A stretch of DNA of 64,000 bases from Roseateles noduli. GTDB taxonomy: Bacteria; Pseudomonadota; Gammaproteobacteria; Burkholderiales; Burkholderiaceae_C. The translations under genes and the position numbers were made by a program. This document shows, one piece after another, positions 9,209-17,905 of this stretch (position 1 is the stretch's first letter; every line of letters begins with the position of its first letter). Where the stretch lies: assembly GCA_002205125.1 (NCBI GenBank), contig NIOE01000010.1:62001-126000 (forward strand), in the 5' to 3' direction. The notes beneath the pieces were generated by a model. It did no database searches. It saw only the letters and a list, made by a program, of their open reading frames with translations, and was not told where the DNA came from.

Positions 9209-9739
9209 TCAGGTCCCGTCGCCGCGCACGAAGCGCTGCACGCTGGCGCCGAGCTTGAGCACCTTCTCCAGCGTCGAGGGCGACAGCCGCATCATTTCCT
9301 CGGACCAGGCGCCCAGCGTCTGCATCAGGCGCAGGCATTCGCGCACGCGGTCCTGGGCGTCGGGGGATTCGTCCTGGAAGCCCTTGTCCTCGACGAGTTC
9401 GGACAGCATGCGGACGGTGGGGTCGAACTCGCGGTGCTTGCGTTCGCGGACGATGGTGCGCAGCAGTTCCCAGACATCCGCGGTCGTCTCGAAGTAGTCG
9501 CGCCGGTCGCCCAGCACGTGCGTCACGCGGATCAGGTTCCAGCTCTGCAGCTCCTTGAGGCTGGTGCTGACGTTGGAGCGGGCGACCGACAGCGTCTCGG
9601 CCAGCTCTTCCGCATTGAGCGGGCGGCCGTGGAAGTAGAGCAGGGCGTGGATCTGCGCCACGGTGCGGTTGACGCCCCAGGCGCTTCCCATCTCGCCCCA
9701 GTGCAGGACGAAGCGGCGGGCGGTGTCGGTGAGTTCCAT
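9209..9739 (-). CDS. GbsR/MarR family transcriptional regulator
   Basis: A 176-residue winged-helix repressor-type protein. The DNA-binding part is at about 25-75 (VAQIHALLYFHGRPLNAEELAETLSVARSNVSTSLKEL), followed by the wing VTHVLGDRRDYFETT. The C-terminal half is helical and likely dimerises. The start MELTDTARRFVLHWGEMGSAWG is typical of the GbsR/MarR group. It lies just upstream of the DCC-SDR-DoxX-DUF2269 unit on the same strand, and both promoters carry the same operator sequence, so it most likely represses itself and that operon. The inducer is unknown. Confidence 0.88.
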   Translation of the reverse strand: MELTDTARRFVLHWGEMGSAWGVNRTVAQIHALLYFHGRPLNAEELAETLSVARSNVSTSLKELQSWNLIRVTHVLGDRRDYFETTADVWELLRTIVRERKHREFDPTVRMLSELVEDKGFQDESPDAQDRVRECLRLMQTLGAWSEEMMRLSPSTLEKVLKLGASVQRFVRGDGT

Positions 9740-9746
9740 GCTGTTG

Positions 9747-9784
9747 AATTTAGCCGGACAGAAATTTCTGTCAATACAGAAATT
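9747..9784 (-). promoter_or_regulatory. Promoter and palindromic operator of the GbsR-type regulator
   Basis: The perfect 16-bp palindrome GACAGAAATTTCTGTC lies at 9757-9772, with an additional half site ACAGAAATT at 9776-9784. On the minus strand the palindrome overlaps a consensus -35 TTGACA (9774-9769) that is followed after 16 nt by TAAATT (9752-9747). A regulator bound there would block its own promoter, which is the usual autorepression design of MarR-type proteins. Confidence 0.7.
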
Positions 9785-9939
9785 TTTTCACCATCCGCCG
9801 TTTCGCGAACCGGACCTGCTGGGATTGGGCATCGCCACCGCAGCAAGTGGTCGGCCGTCAGGCGATGTGGGCAACGGTCGGGGAGTGCCGTCGCACAGCA
9901 CCGTTTCGATACTTCCCGGTTTGAACCTTGGAAGACGGC

Positions 9940-12270
9940 ATGACGGGCAAGACAGTGAAGCAGGAGAACGCGGCGACGCAGCGCAAGGAACACCGGAAGA
10001 AGCGACTCGCCGAGGACGAAGCGGGCGGCAGCGCTGAGCACGTTCAACCGTCCGTGCCGCAAGACGGGGAGGTCGGGAACGAAGGCGCATCGGAGGATGC
10101 GGCGCTGGCCGGGATGGCGATGTCGGTGCTGACCTTGGCCGGGCTGGCTGCTGTCTCGGCTGAGGGCACAGGGTGGTCGGAAGCGGCGTCTCCGGCACCG
10201 AGTCCCGCAGTGGTCGTGCCTCAACCCGGGCCTCAGCCAAAGCCTCAGCCCAAGCCGCAACCGGAACCTCCACCTAAGCCTCCAACGGAACCTCGACCGG
10301 AACCTCCACCCAAGCCTCCAACGAAACCTCGACCGGAACCTCAGCCCAAGCCTGAGCCGGAACCTCGACCCGAGCCCCGGCCCAAACCTGCGCCGGAACC
10401 TCGACCCGAGCCTCAGCCCAAACCTGCGCCGGAACTTCGACCCGAGCCTCAGCCCAAGCCTGAGCCGGAACCTCGGCCGGAGCCCCAACCCAAGCCTCAG
10501 CCGACCCCTGACCCAGGCACGGGCTCAAAACCGGATCCTGTGGTCGGCCCGAAGCTGCCGCCAGATCTGACACCACCGCAGCCCCCCCTCGTTCTTTTCA
10601 AGCCCACGCAAATCGATCCAGCGACGGGGGACAGACGCCCGGCCACGGTGAGACTCGAGGCTTTGGAGCCCGGCATCCTTCGCTGGGAGACGATGGACGG
10701 GCGGACGAGTGTCAGTTCGCCCTGGCACCTCTTGGAATTGCCCGGCGACCTGGTTTCGACGCCTGGCACCCTCCGCTACTGGCAGCAGGACTTCGCCGGC
10801 AATGCGAGCGAGAAGACCGTGCTGGACGTCGATGTCACGGCGCCGGAGCCGCTCTTGCTCGATGCGGAGCGTCCCGCCAATGGCGACGGCCAGGACGGAA
10901 CGGTCCGCATGCATGCCGGCGATCTGACGGTCATCGGACTCGAGCCTCGGGCAAGGTGGCGCTACTCGATCGATGGGGGGATGTGGTTGGATGCGGGCGG
11001 TTCCACGCTCAGCGATGCGGAACTTCGCAGGGCCGGCCGGCACGACGTCCGGCTCGTGCATGTCGATGAGCATGGGAACGAGAGCGACGTCAGCAAGGTG
11101 CAGATCGAGGTCGCCGGATCGCTGGGTCTGAGCCTGAAGAACGATACCGGCGGTACGCCCGAACAACGGGTCGACCACATCACCTCAGATGGAAGAGTGC
11201 AGGTTGACGGGGTCAGCCCACTGCACGGCAAGGTGGAGTACCGGGTCGACGGCGGGATATGGCAGCGTCTGACCGACGGAGAGTTGATCGACACCAACCC
11301 CTTGCGCGACGGCAATCGACGCATCGAGGTGCGCGCGCTGGATGCGAATGACGTGCCCACGGCCACGGAGGTCATGGACTTCGTGGTGGACCGCACCCGA
11401 ACTGGCCAGTTGCCTCTGGTCGTGGTGCACGACCGAGGCCTCCTCTGGGAGAGCACGAAGGCTGGCAAGGCGATGGCATACGTTCTCACCAATACGCCTG
11501 AGGTACGAATTGTTGGCGCCGAGCCCGGGAGCCAGTTCAGCGTGAACAATGTTGACGCAGACAAATCGGTCATTGTCGGCGGGTCCCTTTCCGGAGTCGG
11601 AGAGTTCTTGCCGACGTCGCTGTTCAAGCAAGGTGCGCAGTTCCTTGGCGTCTCCGTCACGGATCCGGCAGGAAACTTGGGTGGGGACTATCGCCTTGTC
11701 GGCGTCTGGTTGGACACCCTGGCGCCCCCGGCGCCGGACCTGACGGTGACCTTGAATGGGCAGGGCACGGAAGTCGTCGACGTGTCCAATCTCGAGACGC
11801 AAGCGCATTTGCAGCATCGAGCCGTCGGCGCCGGCGACGAGGACTGGACGATCGCGCGTGAGGGTGAGACCCTCCGAGGACCTCGGGAGATACGTCAGAT
11901 GGACCGTGCCGGAAACGCCAGCGCGGGGGTCAGACTTGACGCCGATCAGGAGCTGCACATCCATCAGAAGACTGCACCTCCCGAAGTCCCCCAGTTTTCC
12001 CGGACGGAGGCCGCACAGGGCACGACGCTTCTGATCCCGACCAATCTTGAGAAGGACGCGCACCTTGAATTTCGCGCGGACGGGAGCGACAAATGGAAGA
12101 CGATCAAAGCGCGCCAGCCTGATCACGCCGAAGAAGATCGTGTCGAGAGGCCGCGTGGCCCGGGAGCGGTTCGTCAAGTGGATGCGGAAGGCGATATCAG
12201 CCTTGCCGCGTTTTACGTGAAAGTTGGGGAGGAGATTTCACTCCTGCCGAACTCGAGCGCCTTCATATGA
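9940..12270 (+). CDS. Large proline-repeat protein with Ig-like modules
   Basis: A 776-residue protein without a recognised name. Residues 1-50 are charged and Lys/Gln/Glu-rich; a hydrophobic segment (AALAGMAMSVLTLAGLAAV) follows. Residues about 85-195 form a low-complexity Pro repeat of PKPEPEPRPEPQ type. The rest contains several beta-sandwich-like modules with recurring phrases such as WRYSIDGG, VEYRVDGGIW, RQMDRAGNAS and VSVTDPAGNLGGD, as in bacterial Ig-like surface adhesins. There is no cleavable signal peptide at the very start and no C-terminal anchor, so export would need the internal segment or type I secretion. ATG 9940 is chosen because GGAAG precedes it. Base composition is somewhat lower in GC than neighbours. 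It overlaps the convergent lipoprotein gene by 33 nt. Confidence 0.65.
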   Translation: MTGKTVKQENAATQRKEHRKKRLAEDEAGGSAEHVQPSVPQDGEVGNEGASEDAALAGMAMSVLTLAGLAAVSAEGTGWSEAASPAPSPAVVVPQPGPQPKPQPKPQPEPPPKPPTEPRPEPPPKPPTKPRPEPQPKPEPEPRPEPRPKPAPEPRPEPQPKPAPELRPEPQPKPEPEPRPEPQPKPQPTPDPGTGSKPDPVVGPKLPPDLTPPQPPLVLFKPTQIDPATGDRRPATVRLEALEPGILRWETMDGRTSVSSPWHLLELPGDLVSTPGTLRYWQQDFAGNASEKTVLDVDVTAPEPLLLDAERPANGDGQDGTVRMHAGDLTVIGLEPRARWRYSIDGGMWLDAGGSTLSDAELRRAGRHDVRLVHVDEHGNESDVSKVQIEVAGSLGLSLKNDTGGTPEQRVDHITSDGRVQVDGVSPLHGKVEYRVDGGIWQRLTDGELIDTNPLRDGNRRIEVRALDANDVPTATEVMDFVVDRTRTGQLPLVVVHDRGLLWESTKAGKAMAYVLTNTPEVRIVGAEPGSQFSVNNVDADKSVIVGGSLSGVGEFLPTSLFKQGAQFLGVSVTDPAGNLGGDYRLVGVWLDTLAPPAPDLTVTLNGQGTEVVDVSNLETQAHLQHRAVGAGDEDWTIAREGETLRGPREIRQMDRAGNASAGVRLDADQELHIHQKTAPPEVPQFSRTEAAQGTTLLIPTNLEKDAHLEFRADGSDKWKTIKARQPDHAEEDRVERPRGPGAVRQVDAEGDISLAAFYVKVGEEISLLPNSSAFI
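10212..10512 (+). repeat. Tandem proline-codon repeat inside the surface-type gene
   Basis: A roughly 300-bp stretch of short degenerate units built on CCTCAGCCCAAGCC, CCGGAACCTCGACC and similar phrases, coding for alternating Pro with Gln, Lys, Glu or Arg. It is a coding repeat likely to expand and contract between strains, and forms an extended stalk or periplasm-spanning linker in the protein. Confidence 0.8.
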
Positions 12271-13515
12271 AGGGACCAGCTTTCCCACAGGACCCATCCA
12301 GATGCTGGCCGGTGCGCCCATCCACGCGCGCGCGGCGTCGGATTTCCTCAGCTGCAGGTCCAGGAAGGCCACGCTGACCTGCTGCGCCGCCGTCAGGCCG
12401 AGCTGCTGCTCGTGCAGTTGCCGGTAGTCGGGCACGGCGGGGACCGGCGCCATGCGCGTCGGTCCTTCCTGGCCGCGCCCGCCGCGGCCGCCGCCGCGCC
12501 GGCCTTGCGGCTGCGACTGGGCCTGCTCCTCGGCGGCGCGGATACGCTTCTGCTCGCGCTCGATGTCCTCGGGCCGGGCTTCGTTCCCGCCGAACGCGGC
12601 GTGGCGGACCTCCTTCACGCTCAGCAGCCAGCCGCGCTGCGCCGGCATCGCGGCGAACGGCGCCTGGCGCCATTGCACGTCGCGCACCAGGTTGAGCACG
12701 TCGCCGTCGTCCGGACCGGTCAGGCCGAGCACCGGGATGGCGACATCGCGGTAGCGCGCCGCGTCCGGCTGCGAGAAGACCTGCGGGCTGATCACGATCG
12801 CCGCCACCGGCTGCACGCTCCTGAGCGACAGCACCGAGCCGTCCGCCTGCCGCTCGCCCGCCAGCGCCATCGCGGTCTGCGCGCCGAGCTCATACCCCGC
12901 GATCACCGTCCTCGACCAGTCCAGCGAACGCCAGGACACCTCGTTCGGGGCCGCGCCCGGACCCGACCCCTGGCCTTGGCCCTGGCGGCCCAGCCGCTGG
13001 GCTTCGGCGAGCAACTCGTCGAGCCGCGCCAGCCGCTTGCGCATCTGGGCCTCGGCGTAGTGGCGCCGGCCCAGCTCGGTGAACTCCGCGGAGCGCGCCA
13101 GGTCCGACGACCAGGCTGTTGCATCCTCGTCCAGCGGCTGCAGCGTCAGCACCGCATATCCAGCCGCCGCCCAGGCGCGGCGCCAGCGGATGCCGGCGGT
13201 CTCGGACTCGCCCAGGCCGGGCAGGTACACGATGACCGGACGCGGCGAGGCCGCCGCGCCGGCCGGCACCGTCAGGCTCAGGCGCACATCGTCGCCGCGC
13301 ATGCGCCACAGCACCGGTTGCAGGGTCACCGGCTCGCCCTGCGGCGCGTAACCACGCGACGCGAATTCGCGCTGTTGCTGCTGCTCCTCGACGCGCGCCT
13401 TCGGCGGCGCATTGCCGCACCCCACCAGCAGCAGCGCCGCAGCGATCGCTGCGACGCCGCCAAGGGCGAGGGAACGGGCGTGGGCGAGCGGGCGGGTACG
13501 GGTCGTTTCGATCAT
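12238..13515 (-). CDS. Alpha/beta-hydrolase-like lipoprotein with altered nucleophile
   Basis: A 425-residue predicted lipoprotein: signal sequence with lipobox LLVGC33. The body resembles alpha/beta hydrolases of the dienelactone-hydrolase/PAF-acetylhydrolase type, with VIVYLPGLGESE (oxyanion strand) and IPVLGLTGPDDGD (acid-loop region). At the nucleophile elbow, where GxSxG is expected, the sequence is AGYELGAQTA, so the Ser is replaced by Glu209. A Gly/Arg/Gln-rich low-complexity segment (about 340-355) precedes the C-terminus. It may be a non-catalytic relative. Anchoring in the outer membrane is likely. Confidence 0.65.
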   Translation of the reverse strand: MIETTRTRPLAHARSLALGGVAAIAAALLLVGCGNAPPKARVEEQQQQREFASRGYAPQGEPVTLQPVLWRMRGDDVRLSLTVPAGAAASPRPVIVYLPGLGESETAGIRWRRAWAAAGYAVLTLQPLDEDATAWSSDLARSAEFTELGRRHYAEAQMRKRLARLDELLAEAQRLGRQGQGQGSGPGAAPNEVSWRSLDWSRTVIAGYELGAQTAMALAGERQADGSVLSLRSVQPVAAIVISPQVFSQPDAARYRDVAIPVLGLTGPDDGDVLNLVRDVQWRQAPFAAMPAQRGWLLSVKEVRHAAFGGNEARPEDIEREQKRIRAAEEQAQSQPQGRRGGGRGGRGQEGPTRMAPVPAVPDYRQLHEQQLGLTAAQQVSVAFLDLQLRKSDAARAWMGAPASIWMGPVGKLVPSYEGARVRQE

Positions 13516-13582
13516 GGGCGGCGACGCTAAGCGGGCGATGTAAAGCGGCGATTTCTGGGCCGGCGGTCAGGCGGGCGGGCAA

Positions 13583-13607
13583 GAAAAAAGCGACCCCGAA
13601 GGGTCGC
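13583..13607 (-). terminator. Rho-independent terminator of the antiporter operon
   Basis: Stem GCGACCC / GGGTCGC with a four-base loop, followed on the minus strand by TTTTTTCTT. It lies 48 nt after the stop of the antiporter gene. Confidence 0.85.
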
Positions 13608-13654
13608 TCATCATCGCCGCAACGGCGCCGGTCGCGAGGTCCGCGGACTGGCGC

Positions 13655-15391
13655 TCAATGCGCCGGCGCCGCCACCGGCGACAGGCCCTCCGGGAGGTCC
13701 GCGTTGAAGCGCTGCAGCACGTGCCGGCTCATGCCCTTGGCGAGTTCCTCCTCGCCGTAGAACACGGTCCCCAGCTGTTCCTTGCGCAGCAGCGCGGACT
13801 CCTCCTCGCCGTGGGTGCGCAGCACGATCTCGATGCCCGGGTTCAGCTGACGCGCCGTGTCGGCCATCTGCCGCGCCTTCATCGAGTCCGGCACCGCCAC
13901 CACCAGCATCGCCGCGTTGGCGATGTGGGCCTGGATCAGCACCATGGGCTCGCTCGCGTCGCCGCTGACCGCCGCCAGGCCGCGCTTGCGCAGCGCCTCG
14001 ACGGTCTCGCGGCTCTCGTCCGCGACGACGAAGGGGATGCCGCGTTCGGTCAGCGCGTCGGCGATGCGCCGCCCCACGCGGCCGTACCCGACCAGCACGA
14101 CCTGACCCTCCAGGAACTGGCGGTCGGTGGACTGCGGCAGCTCGGCGTAGGGATCGTCCCGCTCTTCCAGCTTGCGCGCGAAGGCCGACCGCGCCAGCAC
14201 CCAGCGCTGCAGCGGCGCGATCATCGCGAACATCACTGGGTTCAACGCGATCGAGATCAGCGCCGCCGCCAGCACCAGGTTCATGCCGGCCTTGGGCAGC
14301 AGGCCCAGCTGCAGGCCCAGGCCCGCGAGGATGAAGCTGAACTCCCCGATCTGCGCCAGACTGGCCGACACCGTCATCGCCGTGTTCAGCGGGTAGCGGA
14401 ACACGATCACCAGCGCCGCCGCCGCGATCGCCTTGCCCAGCATCACGATCGCGACCACGCCCAGCAGGTGCAGCGGCTGGTCGACCAGCGTCATCGGGTC
14501 GAACAGCATGCCCACCGACACGAAGAACAGCACCGAGAACGAGTCCCGCAGCGGCAGCGATTCCTGCGCGGCGCGGTGGCTGTACTCGGATTCGCGCATC
14601 ACCGTGCCGGCGAAGAACGCGCCCAGCGCGAAGGACACGTGGAAGAGCTCCGAGGCGCCGTAGGCGATGCCGATCGCCACCGCGATGACCATCAGCGTGA
14701 ACAGCTCGCGCGAGCCGGTCCGCGCCACCTGCCACAGCATCCACGGCAGCACGCGCCGGCCCACGACCAGCATCAGCACGACGAACGCGGCCATCTGCGC
14801 CAGCGTCTCGGCGATGGTGCGCCACAGCGGCACGTCCGCGGAGGTGCCCGGCGCCGCGTTGCCGCCCAGCACCGACGCCAGCGGCGGCAGCAGCACCAGG
14901 ATCAGCACCGTGGCCAGGTCCTCGACCACCAGCCAGCCGACCGCGATGCGGCCGTTCATGGACTCCAGCGTGCCGCGCGACTCCAGCGCCTTCAGCAGCA
15001 CCACGGTGCTGGCGCAGGACAGCGTCAGTCCGAACACCAGCGCCTGGCCCGCCGGCCAGCCCCACCACATCGCCAGGCCCATGCCCAGCGCCGTGGCCGC
15101 GGCCATCTGCACGACCGCGCCGGGCAGCGCGATGCGCTTGACCGCCATCAGGTCCTTCAGCGAGAAGTGCAGCCCGACGCCGAACATCAGCAGCATCACG
15201 CCGATCTCCGACAGCTGCGCGGCGATGCCGACGTCCGCGACGAAGCCCGGCGTGGCCGGGCCGATCGCGATGCCGGCGAGCAGGTAACCCACCAGCGCGG
15301 GCAGCTTGAGCCGCTCGGCGATGAAACCCAGGATCAGCGCCAGGCCGAAGCCCGCCGCCAGCGTGGAAATGAGGGAGACGTTGTGTTCCAT
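13655..15391 (-). CDS. Monovalent cation:proton antiporter, CPA2 family (YbaL/KefB-like)
   Basis: Inner-membrane cation/H+ antiporter of 578 residues, the size of E. coli YbaL. About twelve hydrophobic segments fill residues 1-385 (for example LISTLAAGFGLALILGFIAE and GVMLLMFGVGLHFSLKDL). A cytosolic TrkA-N domain begins near 415 with VVLVGYGRVGRRIADAL and continues with FVVADESRETVEAL. No glutathione-system KefF/KefG ancillary gene is adjacent, so YbaL is the better match than KefC. Its start codon overlaps the DUF4936 stop by one base, placing it last in a ygfZ-DUF4936-antiporter operon. Confidence 0.85.
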   Translation of the reverse strand: MEHNVSLISTLAAGFGLALILGFIAERLKLPALVGYLLAGIAIGPATPGFVADVGIAAQLSEIGVMLLMFGVGLHFSLKDLMAVKRIALPGAVVQMAAATALGMGLAMWWGWPAGQALVFGLTLSCASTVVLLKALESRGTLESMNGRIAVGWLVVEDLATVLILVLLPPLASVLGGNAAPGTSADVPLWRTIAETLAQMAAFVVLMLVVGRRVLPWMLWQVARTGSRELFTLMVIAVAIGIAYGASELFHVSFALGAFFAGTVMRESEYSHRAAQESLPLRDSFSVLFFVSVGMLFDPMTLVDQPLHLLGVVAIVMLGKAIAAAALVIVFRYPLNTAMTVSASLAQIGEFSFILAGLGLQLGLLPKAGMNLVLAAALISIALNPVMFAMIAPLQRWVLARSAFARKLEERDDPYAELPQSTDRQFLEGQVVLVGYGRVGRRIADALTERGIPFVVADESRETVEALRKRGLAAVSGDASEPMVLIQAHIANAAMLVVAVPDSMKARQMADTARQLNPGIEIVLRTHGEEESALLRKEQLGTVFYGEEELAKGMSRHVLQRFNADLPEGLSPVAAPAH

Positions 15392-15735
15392 CAGTGGATC
15401 GCTCCCGGACCGGCGACGGCGGCGAAGGCCTCGCGGTGACGGGGACCCTGCGCGAACGCGCCCAGGGCGGCGGCGATCCGGCGCTCCGCGTCCGCCGCGT
15501 CGGGCAGCTCGGGGCCGTAGATCTCCATCCAGGTCTGGAAGACCGGATCGTTGTCATGGCGCTGCAGCAGCCGCACCGGCTGCGCCTGACGCGCCTGTTC
15601 GAAGGCGGCCAGCGCGGCCGTCAGCTGGTCCGCGTGGACGCGGTAGTAGACGTAGAGCTCGACCGGTGCGGTCGAGCGGGCGGCAGGATGGACGGTGGGC
15701 GGCGCAGCGGCGCGCGTCGGCGGCGAGGTGTTCAT
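15391..15735 (-). CDS. DUF4936 family protein
   Basis: A 114-residue soluble protein matching the DUF4936 pattern (VELYVYYRV at about 25-33, then LLQRHDNDPVFQTWMEIYGP). Function unknown. In betaproteobacteria the family is commonly found beside ygfZ, as here: it overlaps the ygfZ end by 4 nt and touches the antiporter start. The first 22 residues are Pro/Ala-rich and may not belong to the folded part. Confidence 0.8.
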   Translation of the reverse strand: MNTSPPTRAAAPPTVHPAARSTAPVELYVYYRVHADQLTAALAAFEQARQAQPVRLLQRHDNDPVFQTWMEIYGPELPDAADAERRIAAALGAFAQGPRHREAFAAVAGPGAIH

Positions 15736-16721
15736 TCAGGTTCTCCGATGACGTAAGGCAGGGGACGGGGGGTGAGGACGGCGCCGGTCGCGCTGCCCAG
15801 GTGCAGGGTGCCGGACTCGAGCGCGGCCAGCTTCACCTCGGCCAGCAGCAGCGGGCGGCCCTCCTGGCGGCCGAAGCCGGCGACCAGGCCCGCGGGCTGG
15901 TCCGGGTCGGCGCTGTGGAAGATCTCCTGGCCCGGCGTGGCGTCGGCATCGCTGCCGTCCAGTGCGAACAGGTGGGTGCGGCGCTTGATCGTGCCGCGGT
16001 ACTGGCTGCGGGCGACGATCTCCTGGCCCGGATAGCAGCCCTTCTGGAAGTTCACGCCGCCCAGCAGCTCCAGGTTGAGCATCTGCGGTACGAACTGCTC
16101 GACCGTGCCCTGGCGGACCCAGGCCAGCCCGGCGGTCACGTCCAGGCCCTGCCATTCCTCGGGATCGATCACGGGCAGCGCCGGCGCGGGCGCGTCGGCG
16201 GGCTGCAGCAGCAGGAAACGCGGGGTGAGGCCGTCGTCGGGCAGACGGGTGACCAGCGCCTCGCGGCCGTCGGCCAGCGCCAGGCGGCCCACGGACCAGA
16301 CCGTCGCCGGAGCCACGGCTTCTCCCGCCCCGGCCAGCCAGTCGCGCGCCTGCGCGCCGGACAGGCCCCAGACGGCCCAGGCCGCGCTGTCGTCGCTCAG
16401 CTTGCACTTGGCGCGCAGCACGAACATCGACAAGCGCTTGACCGTGGCCGGCAGCACCTCGGCGGGCAGGGCCAGCAGCACGGACTGGTCGTCCGGTTTC
16501 AGCGCCAGCATGGTCGCGAGCAGGCGTCCCTTGGCCGAGCAGTAGCCCGCCAGCCGGGCCTGCGCGCCGGTCTGCAGGGCCAGGTCTTGCGTCAGCTGGG
16601 TGTGCAGGAACTTGGCGGCTTCCTCGCCCTGGGCGCGGATCACGCCCCAGTCGGCGAGCCGGACGGCGCCCAGCGCCGAGGACGGCACGGGCGGCGGAGC
16701 GTGGTGGAGGTCTTCGATCAT
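15732..16721 (-). CDS. ygfZ: Folate-binding iron-sulfur cluster assembly/repair protein YgfZ
   Basis: A 329-residue member of the YgfZ/GcvT family, which uses tetrahydrofolate to help assemble or repair certain Fe-S enzymes. The diagnostic motif KGCYPGQE is intact at 227-234 with the essential Cys229, followed by IVARSQYRG. The N-terminal half has the family pattern FLHTQLTQDL and YCSAKGRLLA. It is divergent from mltG, and the two starts overlap by two bases, so their promoters must lie inside each other's coding region or act from one shared point. Confidence 0.93.
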   Translation of the reverse strand: MIEDLHHAPPPVPSSALGAVRLADWGVIRAQGEEAAKFLHTQLTQDLALQTGAQARLAGYCSAKGRLLATMLALKPDDQSVLLALPAEVLPATVKRLSMFVLRAKCKLSDDSAAWAVWGLSGAQARDWLAGAGEAVAPATVWSVGRLALADGREALVTRLPDDGLTPRFLLLQPADAPAPALPVIDPEEWQGLDVTAGLAWVRQGTVEQFVPQMLNLELLGGVNFQKGCYPGQEIVARSQYRGTIKRRTHLFALDGSDADATPGQEIFHSADPDQPAGLVAGFGRQEGRPLLLAEVKLAALESGTLHLGSATGAVLTPRPLPYVIGEPE

Positions 16722-17826
16722 GGTCCGATTATCATCAGCCCCCGCATTTCACGAAGGGCCACGGGTCTTGTCACGCGCGAAAAACAGATCTCGCGGCACC
16801 GCGAGAAAAACGAAGAGGCAGTCGGGCCGCATCGGACGCTGGCTGCTGTCCGCGCTGGTGGCGGGCGTGGTGCTGCTCGGCGGCGGCGCGGCCGCGCTCT
16901 GGTGGTGGCTGCAGGCGCCGCTGGTGCTGGAGAAACCGGGCATCGAACTCTCGATCGAACCCGGCACGCCGCCCCAGCAGGTCGCGCAGGCCTGGGTCGC
17001 GGCCGGCGTGCAGACCGATCCGCGCTTCCTGTACGCCTGGTTCCGCTATTCGGGGCAGGCCCGCAAGATCCGCGCCGGCAGTTACGAGATCCACGCTGGC
17101 GTCACGCCGCGCGAGCTGCTCGACAAGATGGTGCGCGGCGATCAGGTGCTGGAGCAACTGCGCCTCATCGAGGGTTGGAACTTCCGCCAGTTGCGCGCCG
17201 CGATCGCCGCCGCGCCGGCCTTGAAGCAGACCACCGCGGCCATGACGGACGCCCAGATCATGGAAGCGCTCGGCGCGCCGGGTCAGGCGCCGGAGGGGCG
17301 CTTCTTCCCCGACACCTACGCCTACAGCCTGGGCGTCAGCGACTTGACGGTGCTCAAGCGCGCGCATGTGCTGATGCAGAAGCGCCTGGAGAGCGCCTGG
17401 GCCGGCCGCGGCGACGGCCTGCCGCTCAAGAGTGCCGACGAGGCGCTGATCCTGGCCTCCATCGTCGAGAAGGAAACCGGCGCCGCGGCGGACCGCGGCC
17501 TGGTCGCCGCGGTGTTCGTCAACCGGCTGAAGGTGGGCATGCCGCTTCAGACGGACCCGACGGTGATCTACGGCCTGGGCACGGACTACGACGGCAACCT
17601 GCGCAAGATCCACCTGCAGACCGACACCCCGTTCAACACCTACACCCGGGGCGGCCTGCCGCCGACGCCGATCGCGATGCCGGGCCTGGCGGCGCTGCAG
17701 GCGACGCTGCATCCGACGCCTTCCAAGGCGCTGTACTTCGTGTCGCGCGGGGACGGCACCAGCCAGTTCAGCGAGGATCTGGCCGCGCATAATCGGGCGG
17801 TCAACAAATACCAGCGCGGCCGCTGA
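16720..17826 (+). CDS. mltG: Endolytic peptidoglycan transglycosylase MltG
   Basis: Inner-membrane-anchored lytic transglycosylase that cuts nascent glycan strands and helps set their length. One transmembrane helix follows a basic N-terminus (WLLSALVAGVVLLGGGAAALWW, about 42-63). The LysM-like region leads into the catalytic YceG domain with GRFFPDTYAYSLG, ILASIVEKETGAAADR (the Glu of EKET is the active-site region), LQTDPTVIYGLG and PTPIAMPGLAALQATLHP. Length 368 is normal. ATG 16720 has GGAGG nearby; a TTG at 16768 is an alternative start. tmk follows 79 nt later, the conserved order mltG-tmk-holB. Confidence 0.93.
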   Translation: MVRLSSAPAFHEGPRVLSRAKNRSRGTARKTKRQSGRIGRWLLSALVAGVVLLGGGAAALWWWLQAPLVLEKPGIELSIEPGTPPQQVAQAWVAAGVQTDPRFLYAWFRYSGQARKIRAGSYEIHAGVTPRELLDKMVRGDQVLEQLRLIEGWNFRQLRAAIAAAPALKQTTAAMTDAQIMEALGAPGQAPEGRFFPDTYAYSLGVSDLTVLKRAHVLMQKRLESAWAGRGDGLPLKSADEALILASIVEKETGAAADRGLVAAVFVNRLKVGMPLQTDPTVIYGLGTDYDGNLRKIHLQTDTPFNTYTRGGLPPTPIAMPGLAALQATLHPTPSKALYFVSRGDGTSQFSEDLAAHNRAVNKYQRGR

Positions 17827-17905
17827 AGCGCCCGCGCTTCGCTTTTTCCGCAGTTCCTTCGCTGTTTTCCATCCGGGTTCCCAGAGAGCCGAGAGAGCAC
17901 CACGC

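Noticed and set aside
10212-10512. Repeat array that at first sight resembles CRISPR
   Set aside because: Units are short, degenerate and without unique spacers, and the whole block is in frame as a Pro-X protein repeat. No cas gene is nearby.
13658-15439. 593-residue plus-strand frame opposite the antiporter gene
   Set aside because: Arg/His/Gln-rich shadow of a membrane protein; no ribosome site or motif.
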